A stretch of DNA of 64,000 bases. Origin: Cohnella rhizosphaerae. GTDB taxonomy: Bacteria > Bacillota > Bacilli > Paenibacillales > Paenibacillaceae. The notes under the pieces were generated by a model. It saw only the letters and a program-made list of their open reading frames with translations, ran no database searches and was not told the DNA's origin. The translations under genes and the position numbers were made by a program. Location of the stretch: positions 496,001 through 560,000 of the forward strand of contig NZ_JAPDIA010000001.1 in NCBI RefSeq assembly GCF_029525575.1. Reading direction: 5' to 3'. The first letter of the stretch is position 1. Every line of letters starts with the position of its first letter. This document shows, piece after piece, positions 9,306 to 19,253 of the stretch.

Positions 9306-12066
9306 ATGAACAAGCCTGTCGCGCATATTGTCTCTCACACGCATTGGGACCGCGAATGGTACATGCCGTACGAACGCCATCACGTCAGACTGATCGAGCT
9401 GATGGACGTGCTGATCGATACGCTCGAGCGCGATCCCGACTACCGGAGCTTCCACCTGGACGGACAAACGATCATCCTGGACGACTATCTCGAAGTGCGG
9501 CCCGACATGCGCGAGCGCCTGACCGGTCTCATCCGCGAAGGGCGGATCGCGGTCGGGCCCTGGTACGTGCTGCAGGACGAATTCCTCACCAGCGCCGAGG
9601 CCAACGTACGGAACCTGCTCGTCGGCCATCGCGATGCCGAACGCTATGGACCCGTGGCGAAGATCGGGTACTTTCCGGATTCCTTCGGCAATATGGGGCA
9701 GGCCCCCCAGCTCATGCGCCAGGCGGGCATCGCCAACGCGGTCTTCGGACGGGGCGTCAAGCCGACCGGGTTCAACAACGCCGTTTCCGATTCCGCGGCT
9801 TACGAGTCCCCCCTTCTCGGAGATGCGCTGGCGCTCCCCCGACGGCTCCGAGGTGCTCGGCATTCTGTTCGCCAACTGGTACAACAACGGCATGGAGATT
9901 CCCGTCGATCCCGAAGAGGCTCGCGCGTACTGGGACGCCAAGCTGAAGGATGCGGAACGCTTCGCCTCCACGCCGCAGCTGCTGTTCATGAACGGCTGCG
10001 ACCACCAGCCCGTGCAGACCTACCTGCCCGCCGCGCTCCGCACGGCAAGAGACCTGTATCCCGGCTATGAATTCGTGCACAATGATCTGGCCTCCTACGT
10101 ATCGGCCGTCGAACGCGCCTCCGACCGCGAGTTGACCGTCGTCGAGGGCGAGCTGCGCAGCCAGCGCACGGACGGCTGGTTCACGCTGGCCAATACCGCC
10201 TCCAGCCGCGTCTATATCAAGCAGGCGAACGCCAAAGGACAGCTTCTGCTCGAGCGGCTCGCGGAGCCCGCGTCCGCCTTCGCCGCATCGCTGGGCATGC
10301 CGCATCCGACGCCGCTGCTTGTCCATGCCTGGAAGACGCTCATGCAAAACCACCCGCACGACAGCATCTGCGGCTGCAGCGTGGACGAGGTTCATGCGGA
10401 GATGATGACCCGCTTCCTGAAAAGCCGGCATATGGCGGAGCCGATCGTCGAACGGAGCGTCGCCTATCTCGCATCGCATATCGATACGTCGAGGTTCGAC
10501 GGCGATGCGCATGTGCCGTTCGTCGTGTTCAACTTCGCCGGCATCGCGCGGTCCGGCACCGTCTCCGTCGAGCTTGACGTCGCGCGCCGCGCGTTCGCGG
10601 ATGCCGGGCCGGCAGCCGCCTACGCGGCCATGGAGCTCGTCCAAGTCGATGGCGGCGCCGTCGTCGACCATGAGGGCAGGCCTGTGGAAGCCGAAATCGA
10701 GGACTTGGGGGTCCGATTCGGCTACGAGCTGCCCGACGACAAGTTCAGGCAGCCGTACATGGCCAGGCGGATCCGCGTCACCTTCGGCGCGGACCGCATC
10801 CCCTCCAACGGCTGGCGCGCGTATGCTTGGCGAAGCGATGCGGATGAGGATCGCGCCGTCCAAACGACGGTCGCCGCCGCTGTCGCGCAGGACGATGCAG
10901 CCGATGCCGCTTTGGACGAACGCTTGCTGGAAAACGAATATATGGCCGTCGTCGTCGAGTCTAACGGGAGCTTGACGCTGACGGACAAAGAAACCGGGGA
11001 AACGTATCGCGGTCTCGGCGTCTTTGAAAATACGGGCGATATCGGCAATGAGTACGTATACGTTCAGGACGGCGCCCGCAAGACGCTTACGACCGACAGG
11101 CTGGAGGCCGAGGTCCGGCTCGTCTCGCGCAACGACTGGCGCACGACGGTCGAGATCGTCCATCGCTGGGAGATCCCCGCCGAAGCGGACGACCTGCTGG
11201 CGCGCGAGCGCGCGACGATGACGTTCCTCCCGGACCGCAAGGCCGGCAGAAGCTCGCGAACGGTGCCGCTTGTCCTGACGACGCTCGTCACCATCGAGCG
11301 CGGGGTCAAGGCGTTGAAGCTCAAGGTGAGCTACGAAAATCAGGCCAGGGACCACCGGCTGCGCATGCGATTCCCGACCGATGCGGCGGGATCCGGCGTC
11401 CACTACGCGGACTCGATCTTCGAGATTGCGCAGCGTCCGAACGAGCCTGCCGCGGAGTGGCGCAATCCGAGCAACGCGCAGCACCAGCAGGCGTTCGCCG
11501 CTCTGGACCATGGCGCCCGCGGGCTGGCCGTGGCCAATATCGGACTGAACGAGTACGAGGTGCTCCGCGACGGACGCGGCACCATCGCCGTGACGCTCCT
11601 GCGGGCGGTCGGCGAGCTCGGCGACTGGGGCGTGTTCCCCACGCCCGAGGCGCAGTGCCTCGGCGCGCAGGAAGCGGAGCTCGCGATCATCCCCTACGGC
11701 GGCGCCGGCGAACGCTATGCGGCCGCGCAGCAAGCGTACGCCTTCCAGGTGCCATGGCTCGCCGTTCAGACGGCTGCGCAGGCAGGCGCCTTGCCGTCCG
11801 AACACAGCCCGCTCTCCTGGACGGGCGAACGCCTGGCGCTCACCGCCGTCAAGCGCGGCATCGGGAGCATTGATCGCTTCTGCCGCTGGTTCAATATGAG
11901 CGGCGCCCCTGCCACGCTCACGCTGCAAGCGGATGCGGATGCGGAATGGTACTTGAGCAACGTGCTGGAGGAGCGGCTCGGCACGCTCGCGGCGGACGCG
12001 GACGGCGCGATACGCGTGGACGTTCGGCCGTACGAGATCGTCACCATCGGCCGCAAAGACGCCTAA
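9306..12066 (+). CDS. GH38 alpha-mannosidase (frameshifted)
   Basis: A large cytoplasmic glycosidase of about 919 residues after correction. The N-terminal catalytic domain shows the zinc ligands H13 and D15 in SHTHWDREW, the probable nucleophile D125 in GYFPDSFGNMGQAPQ, and a later zinc histidine near residue 351 in NHPHDSICGCS. The remainder is the mid and C-terminal beta-rich part of the family. It hydrolyses alpha-mannosides; the layout resembles the MngB branch (2-O-alpha-mannosylglycerate hydrolase), but substrate is not proven. The frame breaks in a C6 run at 9808-9813; removing one C yields AYESPFSEMRWRSPDG. AAGGAG at 9290-9295 precedes the ATG. A terminator follows. Confidence 0.92.
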
Positions 12067-12086
12067 TCGCGTCCCCGCCTCCGGCT

Positions 12087-12124
12087 GCGGCCGCCCGGAA
12101 GATCTGGGCGGCCGCTTTTTTTTT
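12087..12124 (+). terminator. Rho-independent terminator after the mannosidase
   Basis: A perfect 10-bp stem (GCGGCCGCCC at 12087-12096, complement at 12106-12115) with a 9-base loop is followed by nine T residues (12116-12124). It starts about 20 bases after the stop at 12066. Confidence 0.95.
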
Positions 12125-12199
12125 GCGAACATACGGCCGCTCCCCCCGCTCGTACAATAGAGTATCCGCGAGCCTATCCAAAGAGACGGGGGACTGCAC

Positions 12200-12565
12200 A
12201 TGCGAATTCATTCCGGCGGCTTCGAGGTCGTCTACCACGGCAGGGTATTCGCCTACAAGATGAACCCGATCGAGATCACGCTGTCCGAGGAGAACGATCC
12301 GCTGACGTTTTTGTTTTGCGTGGAAACGGAGCCCGAGCGGGACGACTTCGAGACGGACATCCGGCTCGTGCAGCACAATAAGGTCCGAATCGCCTGCATC
12401 AACTTCCCGAGAGGCAAGCCGACCGGCAACGACGACATGATCCATCTCGGCGTATTGAACAATCGCAGGCTCTCCCTGAGCTACGAAGTGACGATTAATT
12501 ACGAGGCGACCGCCTGGGTGCTGTCCTTTACGTTTTTCGCCGGCGAGGGGGTGCAGGGCCCGTGA
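12200..12565 (+). CDS. Small protein of unknown function, first of a coupled pair
   Basis: A 121-residue protein that I do not recognise. It has no signal peptide or membrane helix. The composition suggests a beta-rich soluble fold, with alternating hydrophobic stretches such as FEVVYHGRVFAYKMNPIEITL and LSLSYEVTINYEATAWVLSF. ACGGGGGA sits a few bases before the ATG. A TACAAT hexamer (12153-12158) could be its -10 box, but I see no convincing -35. Its stop overlaps the GTG start of the next gene by GTGA, so the two products are probably made together and may interact. Confidence 0.7.
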   Translation: MRIHSGGFEVVYHGRVFAYKMNPIEITLSEENDPLTFLFCVETEPERDDFETDIRLVQHNKVRIACINFPRGKPTGNDDMIHLGVLNNRRLSLSYEVTINYEATAWVLSFTFFAGEGVQGP

Positions 12566-12891
12566 ACAAAATCGAGATTCAGGATCCGAAGGTGGCCAGC
12601 AAGATCATCGCGGCGAACGCCGAGAGCGAGAAGCGCAAAGCCGAGCTCGGCTTTCTCGGCCGTTTTTTCGGCGCGGGGGAAAACGTCCGGCTGTACATCG
12701 TCGGCACGATCGCGCTCGTCGTGCTGCTCATCGCACTCGTCTATACGCTCGTCCCCGAGCGGAACCGGTCGGCGGACTTTGGCTTGAAGGACCTGTGGAC
12801 GCTCGTCGTGCTCCCCGTCGAATCGACGATCATCGGCTATCTGATCGGCTCCAGAACGGGCGAGACGGCCGAAAGGAAACCGAGTCCCTGA
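12562..12891 (+). CDS. Small membrane protein of unknown function, second of the pair
   Basis: A 109-residue protein starting at GTG 12562, overlapping the upstream stop. It has a charged N-terminal half (about 1-35), a clear membrane helix around residues 46-65 (YIVGTIALVVLLIALVYTLV) and a less certain second helix near 80-98 (DLWTLVVLPVESTIIGYLIG), with a short polar tail. No known domain is recognised. The overlap suggests it anchors or partners the soluble protein encoded just before it. The gene is convergent with the AraC regulator at 12943. Confidence 0.7.
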   Translation: MNKIEIQDPKVASKIIAANAESEKRKAELGFLGRFFGAGENVRLYIVGTIALVVLLIALVYTLVPERNRSADFGLKDLWTLVVLPVESTIIGYLIGSRTGETAERKPSP

Positions 12892-12942
12892 CAGCGGTTG
12901 CCCGATTCATCAAGCCGTTTGGCGCAATGGCGGCAGCCGGTC

Positions 12943-13755
12943 TTAACGATTGTTGAGACGCGTGACCCCGAACGCCTGCCGATAGGCGGTAGGCGTCACG
13001 CCGGCGAGCCGCTTGAACCACTTGGCGAACTGCTTGTCGTCGCCGAATCCGACGCGTCCCGCGATCTCCTTGACCCCCAGCTTCCCGCCCGCCAACAGCT
13101 CCTTCGCGGCATCCAGCTTCAGGCTATGAATATAATCGAGCAGGCCCGAGCCGAACCGCCGCTTGAACATGCGGGACAAGTAGTCTTTGTTGTAACCGAC
13201 GTGATCGGCGATTCGCCCGACCGTGATATCGGCATCCAGCGCATGAAGGCGCGTCCACGCCAGCAGCTCTTGGAGCTGGGCGTCCATGGCCGGCCTGCCG
13301 CCCGAGTCCTGAAGCTGGTCGGCGAGCTCGATCAGCAGGCACGTCAGAAAATAATCCCCGGCTCCGGTAATGCGATAACCGCCGTTCGCGGCATGGAGCA
13401 GCTGACGCGCCAAAATATGCACCCGGCTCGGCGAGGGACAGCTCGCGTAACGCGGCATCTGGCCTGTAGGCGCATTCTCCCCGGCCTCGGGGACGAGAAA
13501 GTGAAACCAATAAAACGAGACGCCCGGCGTGGACAGCCTGTAGCCGCGATGGCGTTCTCCGGGCATCAAAAACAAAATGTCCCCCGCCCGCACCTCGTAC
13601 ATAAGCCCGCCCGTCTCCATAAAAACGACGCCGGACACGCCGACGATCAACTCGTAGTCCGCGATCGTGCGGTCCATATGCGACCAGGTCTCGTCCGACA
13701 GGAATTGCCCGCCCATGCGCAATCGGTAAGGCTCTTGCAAGTATAAAGGCAGCAA
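12943..13755 (-). CDS. AraC-family regulator with cupin-like sensor domain
   Basis: A regulator of about 270 residues. The N-terminal half looks like the AraC-type sugar-binding cupin (YELIVGVSGVVFMETGG, AGDILFLMPGERHRGY). The C-terminal third has two helix-turn-helix units (TVGRIADHVGYNKDYLSRMF; VKEIAGRVGFGDDKQFAKWF). The start is uncertain. I chose a TTG at 13755 because GGGAGG lies 6 bases before it and the protein then begins LPLYLQEPYR, usual in this family. ATG codons at 13779 and 13818 are in frame but lack a good site, and the latter overlaps a promoter-like stretch. It is divergent from the GH127 gene, which it probably activates. Confidence 0.85.
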   Translation of the reverse strand: MLPLYLQEPYRLRMGGQFLSDETWSHMDRTIADYELIVGVSGVVFMETGGLMYEVRAGDILFLMPGERHRGYRLSTPGVSFYWFHFLVPEAGENAPTGQMPRYASCPSPSRVHILARQLLHAANGGYRITGAGDYFLTCLLIELADQLQDSGGRPAMDAQLQELLAWTRLHALDADITVGRIADHVGYNKDYLSRMFKRRFGSGLLDYIHSLKLDAAKELLAGGKLGVKEIAGRVGFGDDKQFAKWFKRLAGVTPTAYRQAFGVTRLNNR

Positions 13756-13784
13756 GCCGCGCCTCCCTCGTTTCCCCATTCGTT

Positions 13785-13812
13785 TTGAGGTCAGTTTTTG
13801 ACACCTATTATA
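13785..13812 (+). promoter_or_regulatory. Possible promoter of the GH127 gene
   Basis: TTGAGG (13785-13790), a 16-base spacer and TATTAT (13807-13812) point toward the gene at 13918. This would leave a leader of about 100 bases that includes an A/T-rich patch and a GC-rich inverted repeat. The call rests on hexamer similarity only. Confidence 0.4.
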
Positions 13813-13917
13813 CTTCATCGCCTACCGACAGGGGAGCCGGGACTATTTTAAAATAAAAAAGCAGCGAACCGCGGGGCCCTTCGCGGCGCGTTCGGACCAC
13901 CATTTCACGAACGGAGC

Positions 13918-15903
13918 GTGATTGCTTTGACTCTTCAAGATCGTACGGCTTTCCCCCGGCCCCTTGCGCTAAAAAATGTCAGTATAAAGGACGATTATTG
14001 GTCACCCTATGTCGGGCTCGTGCGCGGCACCGTCCTTCCCTATCAATGGGAAGCGCTTAACGACCGCGTCGCGGATGCGGAACCGAGCTTTGCGATCCGG
14101 AACTTCCGCATCGCGGCCGGCATGGAGCAAGGGGCGTTCGGCGGCTTCGTGTTCCAGGATACGGATCTGTACAAATGGCTCGAAGCCGTCGGCTACGCGC
14201 TGGCCGCGGCGCCCGACGCCGACCTGGAGCGCATCGCGGACGAGGCGATCGCGCTCGTCGCGGCGGCCCAGCAGAAGGACGGCTATCTGAACACCTACTT
14301 CACAGTCGCCGAGCCGGGCAAGCGGTGGACGAATCTGACGGATTGCCATGAGTTGTATACGGCCGGCCACCTTATCGAAGCCGCGGTCGCCTACGCCGAC
14401 GCGACGGGCAAACGTACGCTGCTCGACGTCGCCTGCCGCTTCGCGGACCATATCGACGAGACGTTCGGGGAACATCCCGGTCAGATCCGCGGCTACGACG
14501 GCCACCAGGAGATCGAGCTGGCGCTGGTCAAGCTGTTCGAGGCGACCGGCGAAAAGCGGTATTTGGACCTGGCAAGCTTCTTCATCGACGAACGCGGCAG
14601 GCAGCCGAGCTTTTTCCATCAGGAATGGGAGGCGCGCGGCCGCACTTCCTTGTGGGCGCCCGGCATCGTCCAGAAGACGCCGCCTTCGCTGTCCTATCAT
14701 CAGGCGGACAAGCCCGTCCGCGAGCAGGAGGTCGCGACGGGACATGCCGTACGCGCGATGTACATGTATGCGGCGATGGCCGATCTGGCCTTGCGGCGCG
14801 AAGACGAAGGCCTGCTCGCAGCCTGCAGGCGGCTGTGGGCCAATACGGTCGGCAAGCAGATGTACGTGGTCGGCAGCATCGGTTCGACGCACCACGGCGA
14901 GGCGTTCACGTTCGACTACGACTTGCCGAACGACACGAACTACTCGGAGACTTGCGCTTCGATCGGCCTTGCGATGTTCGCGCAGCGGATGCTGCAAAAC
15001 GAGGTCAAGGGCGAATACGGCGACGTCATGGAGCGAGCGCTTTACAATACCGTCACGGCCGGCATGGCGACGGACGGCAAGCATTTTTTCTACGTCAATC
15101 CGATGGAGGTGTGGCCGGCCGCAAGCGCGGGCAATCCGGGCAAGCACCATGTGAAGGCCGTTCGGCAAAAATGGTACGGCTGCGCCTGCTGCCCGCCCAA
15201 CGTCGCCCGCCTGCTCTCCTCCCTCGGCAGCTATGCCTTCGCGGCGGGCGAGGACACGCTTTATGCGCATCTGCATATCGGCGCCGAAGCGAAGCTGACA
15301 CTGGCCGGGAGGCAAGTCGCCGTTTGCATGAACAGCCGGTTGCCGTGGGCGGGCGAGGTCGGCCTTACGATCGCCGAAGCTGCGGGTAACGGAGACTTTA
15401 CGCTCGCCGTGCGGGTGCCATCTTGGTCCGAGCGCACCTCGTTCACCGTGAACGGAGAGGCGGCCGCACCCGAGATTAAAGACGGCTACGCATACTTGCG
15501 CCGGGATTGGCAGGCGGGCGACGTATTCGCCATGACGCTGGACATGCATCCTAGGCGGATCTATGCCGCCGCCGAGGTGCGCGCGAACGCAGGCCGCGTC
15601 GCGCTGCAGCGCGGGCCGCTCGTCTATTGCCTCGAGGAGGCGGACAACGGCGCGCCGCTGGCCGGATTGGCGATTCGCGCGGACGCCGAGCTTCGCGAAG
15701 TGCCCGGCGAGGGGCGCCTGGCCGGCGCCGTTCTGATCGAGACCGAAGGCGCGCGGCTCGAAACGCCGTCGAGCGCGGGCGGCGCCTTGTACCGCGCAGA
15801 GCCGCCGGTACGGACGCCGCAGCGGATCGTGGCCGTCCCTTACGCGCTATGGGGCAACCGCGAGCCCGGCGAGATGCAGGTTTGGGTTCGCGAAGAGCCG
15901 TAA
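13918..15903 (+). CDS. GH127 beta-L-arabinofuranosidase
   Basis: An intact 661-residue cytoplasmic enzyme of the GH127 (formerly DUF1680) family, which removes beta-L-arabinofuranose from plant arabino-oligosaccharides. Compared with HypBA1 of Bifidobacterium, the zinc-site residues can be placed as E344 and C346 (in NYSETCAS) and C424 and C425 (in YGCACCPPN); one of the paired cysteines is the nucleophile in that family. An (alpha/alpha)6 barrel covers roughly residues 20-440 and beta-sandwich domains follow. The start is ambiguous: GTG 13918 is used here, but TTG 13927 has better spacing from ACGGAG at 13911-13916. It is divergent from an AraC regulator. Confidence 0.93.
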   Translation: MIALTLQDRTAFPRPLALKNVSIKDDYWSPYVGLVRGTVLPYQWEALNDRVADAEPSFAIRNFRIAAGMEQGAFGGFVFQDTDLYKWLEAVGYALAAAPDADLERIADEAIALVAAAQQKDGYLNTYFTVAEPGKRWTNLTDCHELYTAGHLIEAAVAYADATGKRTLLDVACRFADHIDETFGEHPGQIRGYDGHQEIELALVKLFEATGEKRYLDLASFFIDERGRQPSFFHQEWEARGRTSLWAPGIVQKTPPSLSYHQADKPVREQEVATGHAVRAMYMYAAMADLALRREDEGLLAACRRLWANTVGKQMYVVGSIGSTHHGEAFTFDYDLPNDTNYSETCASIGLAMFAQRMLQNEVKGEYGDVMERALYNTVTAGMATDGKHFFYVNPMEVWPAASAGNPGKHHVKAVRQKWYGCACCPPNVARLLSSLGSYAFAAGEDTLYAHLHIGAEAKLTLAGRQVAVCMNSRLPWAGEVGLTIAEAAGNGDFTLAVRVPSWSERTSFTVNGEAAAPEIKDGYAYLRRDWQAGDVFAMTLDMHPRRIYAAAEVRANAGRVALQRGPLVYCLEEADNGAPLAGLAIRADAELREVPGEGRLAGAVLIETEGARLETPSSAGGALYRAEPPVRTPQRIVAVPYALWGNREPGEMQVWVREEP

Positions 15904-15947
15904 ACGGAAACCATCGTACGCGCTCGTCAGATCGATTATGCCCGCGT

Positions 15948-16133
15948 CTATCGCGCAAAAGTGCAAGATGGGTAGCCGCGCTCGTTCGGCCCCTCCACTA
16001 TCGTGCAAAAGTGCACGATTTTGACACGAGACATCGGGATTCTCGCCGAAAGGGGCGATCTACCGCGCACTTTTGCGCGATAGATCGCCAAAACCCTCGA
16101 TCCCCGCCTTGGATGATGCACTTTTGCACGATA
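15948..16133. repeat. Palindromic repeat family A, four copies
   Basis: Four copies of a palindrome built on CTATCGTGCAAAAGTGCACG lie at 15948-15969 and 15998-16019 (direct) and about 16064-16083 and 16112-16133 (inverted), with centres 50-62 bases apart. Copy two folds into an 8-bp stem, ATCGTGCA/TGCACGAT, followed by TTT, so it might end transcription from the GH127 gene. No coding potential is seen in 15904-16482; the rest of this 579-base gap holds the related family B. Confidence 0.75.
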
Positions 16134-16182
16134 GCGCTCGTCTTAATGCCCTGGGCTATACTTCCGCCAACCATCGCACAAC

Positions 16183-16350
16183 CATAGCGCAAATTGCGCT
16201 ATGGCGAATCATGGCGCTCGCTCTCGCACACCCTCGCCTCCTTTATCGAGCCGCTTTAGCCCATAATTGCGCTATACCTACGCACGACACCCACGCTTGC
16301 ACACCCTCGTCTCCCCCACACCGCGCCGCCATAGCGCAAAATTGCGCTAC
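16183..16350. repeat. Palindromic repeat family B, three copies near 16.3 kb
   Basis: Two full palindromes, CATAGCGCAAATTGCGCTATG (16183-16203, given here as two 10-base arms around a central A) and ATAGCGCAAAATTGCGCTA (16331-16349), flank a half copy (ATAATTGCGCTATA at 16263-16276). Centres are about 73 bases apart. The DNA between copies includes GCTTGCAC and CGCGCCGCC blocks that recur around the copies near 48.3 kb. Confidence 0.75.
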
Positions 16351-16482
16351 TTTCCGCCATGCGACCTTGTACAGGACACGACTTGCCCCGCAATTGCCCG
16401 ATCTGGCTATTTCCGCAAGATATGGACATACTAGCCGCACTATCGCTCGCTTGGACGGGCAAACGGCGGGGAGCGAACGCGC

Positions 16483-17596
16483 TTGATCACATTTGACGGC
16501 GTCACCAAGAAGTATCCGGACGGCACCAGCGCCTTGAAGGGCATCGATCTCGAGATCGCGGAAGGCGAGCTCGTCACGCTGATCGGCCCGAGCGGATGCG
16601 GCAAATCCACGACGATGAAGATGATCAACCGGCTCGTCGAGCCGACGAGCGGGCGGATCTCCATCGACGGCAAAGATATCTCCAAGATCAATCCCGTCCG
16701 GCTCAGGCGGGAGATCGGCTACGTCATCCAGCATATCGGGCTGTTCCCGCATATGACGATCAAGGACAACGTCGCGATCGTGCCGCGGCTGAAACGCATG
16801 GACAAAAAAAACGTACGAACGCCGGACCGACGAGCTGATGGACATGGTCGGCCTCGACCCCGAAAAATACCGCGACCGGTACCCGGCCGAGCTGAGCGGC
16901 GGCCAGCAGCAGCGGATCGGCGTCATCCGCGCAATGGCGGCGGAGCCTTCGATCATCCTGATGGACGAGCCGTTCAGCGCGCTCGACCCGATCAGCCGCG
17001 AGCAGCTGCAGGACGAGCTGATCCGGCTGCAGGAGACGGTGAAGAAGACGATCGTATTCGTCTCCCACGATATGGACGAAGCGCTCAAGATCGCCGACCG
17101 CATCGTCCTGATGAAGGGCGGAGAGATCGTCCAGGCCGACAAGCCCGAACGCATATTGCGGCGTCCCAAAAACGACTTCGTGCGCAGCTTCATCGGCGAA
17201 GGCCGGCTGAACGAAACCGCCGAGCAACTGTCGGTGGAGGACGTCATGCTGTGGAATCCCGTGACGGTGAACCAGTCCCGCGGCCTGGCGCACGGGGCGA
17301 AGTTAATGAAGCAGCATCGCGTAAACGGCCTGCTCGTGCTCGACAAAAATCGCGTGCTGCAGGGCGTCGTATCGAGAGAAGCGCTCGAGGAAAATTACCG
17401 GAACGAGGAGCTGACGTTGCAGGAGATCATGCGGACCGACATCCCGAACGTCGTCGTCGGCTCGAGCGTCGGGGATGCGGTGGACGTCATGAAGCAGCAC
17501 GGCATGAGCTATTTGCCCGTCATCCATCCCAACGGCCAGATCGCGGGGCTCGTGACCAATTCCAGCCTGATCGACGCCCTGCTGAAGCAGATCTGA
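16483..17596 (+). CDS. opuCA: Osmoprotectant ABC transporter ATP-binding protein with CBS domains (frameshifted)
   Basis: About 370 residues after correction. Walker A is at 35-43 (GPSGCGKST), the signature is LSGGQQQRIGVIRAM and Walker B is IILMDEPFSALDP. Two CBS domains occupy the C-terminal 120 residues, as in OpuCA/ProV-type ATPases, where they sense ionic strength or nucleotides. It powers uptake of glycine betaine, choline or carnitine. Start is TTG 16483 with GGGGAG 9 bases upstream. The frame breaks in an A8 run (16804-16811); one A fewer gives MDKKTYERRTDELMDMVGLD. The permease/binding-protein gene starts 12 bases after its stop, so the two form an operon. Confidence 0.92.
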
Positions 17597-17608
17597 ACGG
17601 AGGCCGCC

Positions 17609-19184
17609 ATGAATCTTTGGGACGTATTCATCAACCGGCGCGACGACATCGTACGCGGCACGCTCGAGCATCTGCAAATCTCGTTCATCGCGCTGTTCAT
17701 CGCCATCGTAATCTCGGTTCCCGCAGGACTCGCCTTGACGCGCTTCCGGCGGCTCGCCTCTCCAGTCATCGGGCTGACCTCGCTCTTCCAGACGATTCCG
17801 AGCCTCGCGCTGCTCGGCTTCATGATCCCCCCTCGTCGGCATCGGCCGGGTGCCGGCCATCATCGCGCTGACGGTGTACGCCCTGCTGCCGATTCTCCGC
17901 AATACGTATACGGGCATCATGAACGTGGAAAAACCCATCAAGGAAGCCGGCATCGGCATGGGGATGACGGGCATGCAGGTGATGTGGCGCATCGAGCTGC
18001 CGCTGGCGCTGAACGTCATCATGGCGGGCATCCGCACCGCGACGGTCATGGTCATCGGCGTCGCCACGCTGGCCTCGCTGGTCGGGGCCGGCGGTCTCGG
18101 CGATCTCATTTTCCGCGGCATCTCGACGGTCAATACCGAGCTGATCCTGGCGGGCACGATTCCCGCCGCCCTGCTCGCGCTGCTGCTCGACTTTTTGTTG
18201 GAGCGGATGGAACGGGCGGTCACGCCCCCCGGCCTCAGGCCGGTCGGCCGCAAGCGGACGAATCGCTTCGTGCGGGTCGTCGAGATCGCGCTCGGCGTCC
18301 TGCTCGTCGCGGCGATCGCGACGAGCCTGCTGGGACGCGGCGGTATTGGATTCGGCGGGAGCGGAGGCGGCAAGACGATCACCGTCGGCGGCAAAAATTT
18401 CACCGAGCAGGACATTCTCGTCCATATGCTTTCCTCGCTGATCGAGGCGAAAACCGATCTGAAGGTCGTGCGCAAGCCGTTTCTCGGCGGCTCGCAGGTG
18501 ACCCACAGCGCGCTGACGAGCGGCAGCATCGACCTGTACCCGGAGTATACGGGGACGGGTTGGTCCTCGGTGCTGGGCGAAGCGCCCGTGGGAGGCGATC
18601 CGCAAGCCACCTACGACAAGGTGAAGGCGGCTTACGAAACGCGATTCAGCGTCACCTGGCTGCCGCCGTTCGGCTTCAACAATACGTACACGCTGTCCAT
18701 GCGCGCCGACGCCGCCGATCGACTCGGCATCGACACGATGTCCCAGCTGGCGGCCCGTTCGTCCGGGCTGACGCTCGGCGCGACGCATGAATTTCTGGAG
18801 CGGGAGGACGGCTTCAAGGGGCTGCAGGCCGCCTACGGCATGCACTTCAAAAAAGTGACCGGCCTTGATCCCGGTCTGACGTACGGCGCGGTCAAGGAAG
18901 GCACGACCGACGTCAACGACGCCTTTTCGACGGACGGGCGCATCCAGGCGTTTAAGCTGAAGGCGCTCAAGGACGACAAGCAATTTTTCCCGCCGTACTA
19001 TGCGGCCGTCGTCATTCGCGACGATACGCTGAAGGCGCACCCCGAGCTAGAAGAAACGCTTAACCTGCTGGCCGGCAAAATCGACGACAAAACGATGTCC
19101 GCGCTCAATGGAAAGGTGGACTTGGAGCGCAAGGAGCCGCGCGCCGTGGCGGAGCAATGGCTGAAGGATCAGGGGCTGATGTGA
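17609..19184 (+). CDS. Osmoprotectant transporter permease fused to substrate-binding domain (frameshifted)
   Basis: About 524 residues after correction. Residues 1-205 form an OpuCB-like permease with several membrane helices and the loop EAGIGMGMTGMQVMWRIELP. A further membrane helix (about 225-245) links it to a C-terminal OpuAC/OpuCC-like substrate-binding domain (TITVGGKNFTEQDILVHML, SGSIDLYPEYTGTGW). Such permease-receptor fusions are known in Firmicutes and act with one CBS-type ATPase. One extra C in the run 17827-17832 splits the gene; removal gives GFMIPLVGIGRVPAIIAL. It probably imports quaternary ammonium osmolytes; the exact ligand is not determined. Confidence 0.92.
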
Positions 19185-19253
19185 CGCGAGCTTGTCGGCC
19201 TAATAGCGCCGAATCACGTTGAATCGCGCCGGCTGATGTCGTCCGGCAACCTC

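Noticed and set aside
9772..12201. Very long antisense open frame opposite the mannosidase (809 residues), and similar ones opposite 14002-15549 and 40601-42601
   Set aside because: They lie entirely opposite well-supported genes, have low-complexity Arg/Ala/Gly-rich translations, no family features and no ribosome sites; such frames are common in high-GC DNA.
13785..13917. A riboswitch in the GH127 leader
   Set aside because: Only a short GC-rich inverted repeat is visible and no known riboswitch core sequence could be recognised.
15948..16350. CRISPR array from the regularly spaced repeats
   Set aside because: The repeats are short palindromes in both orientations, with spacers related to each other, and no cas genes are nearby.
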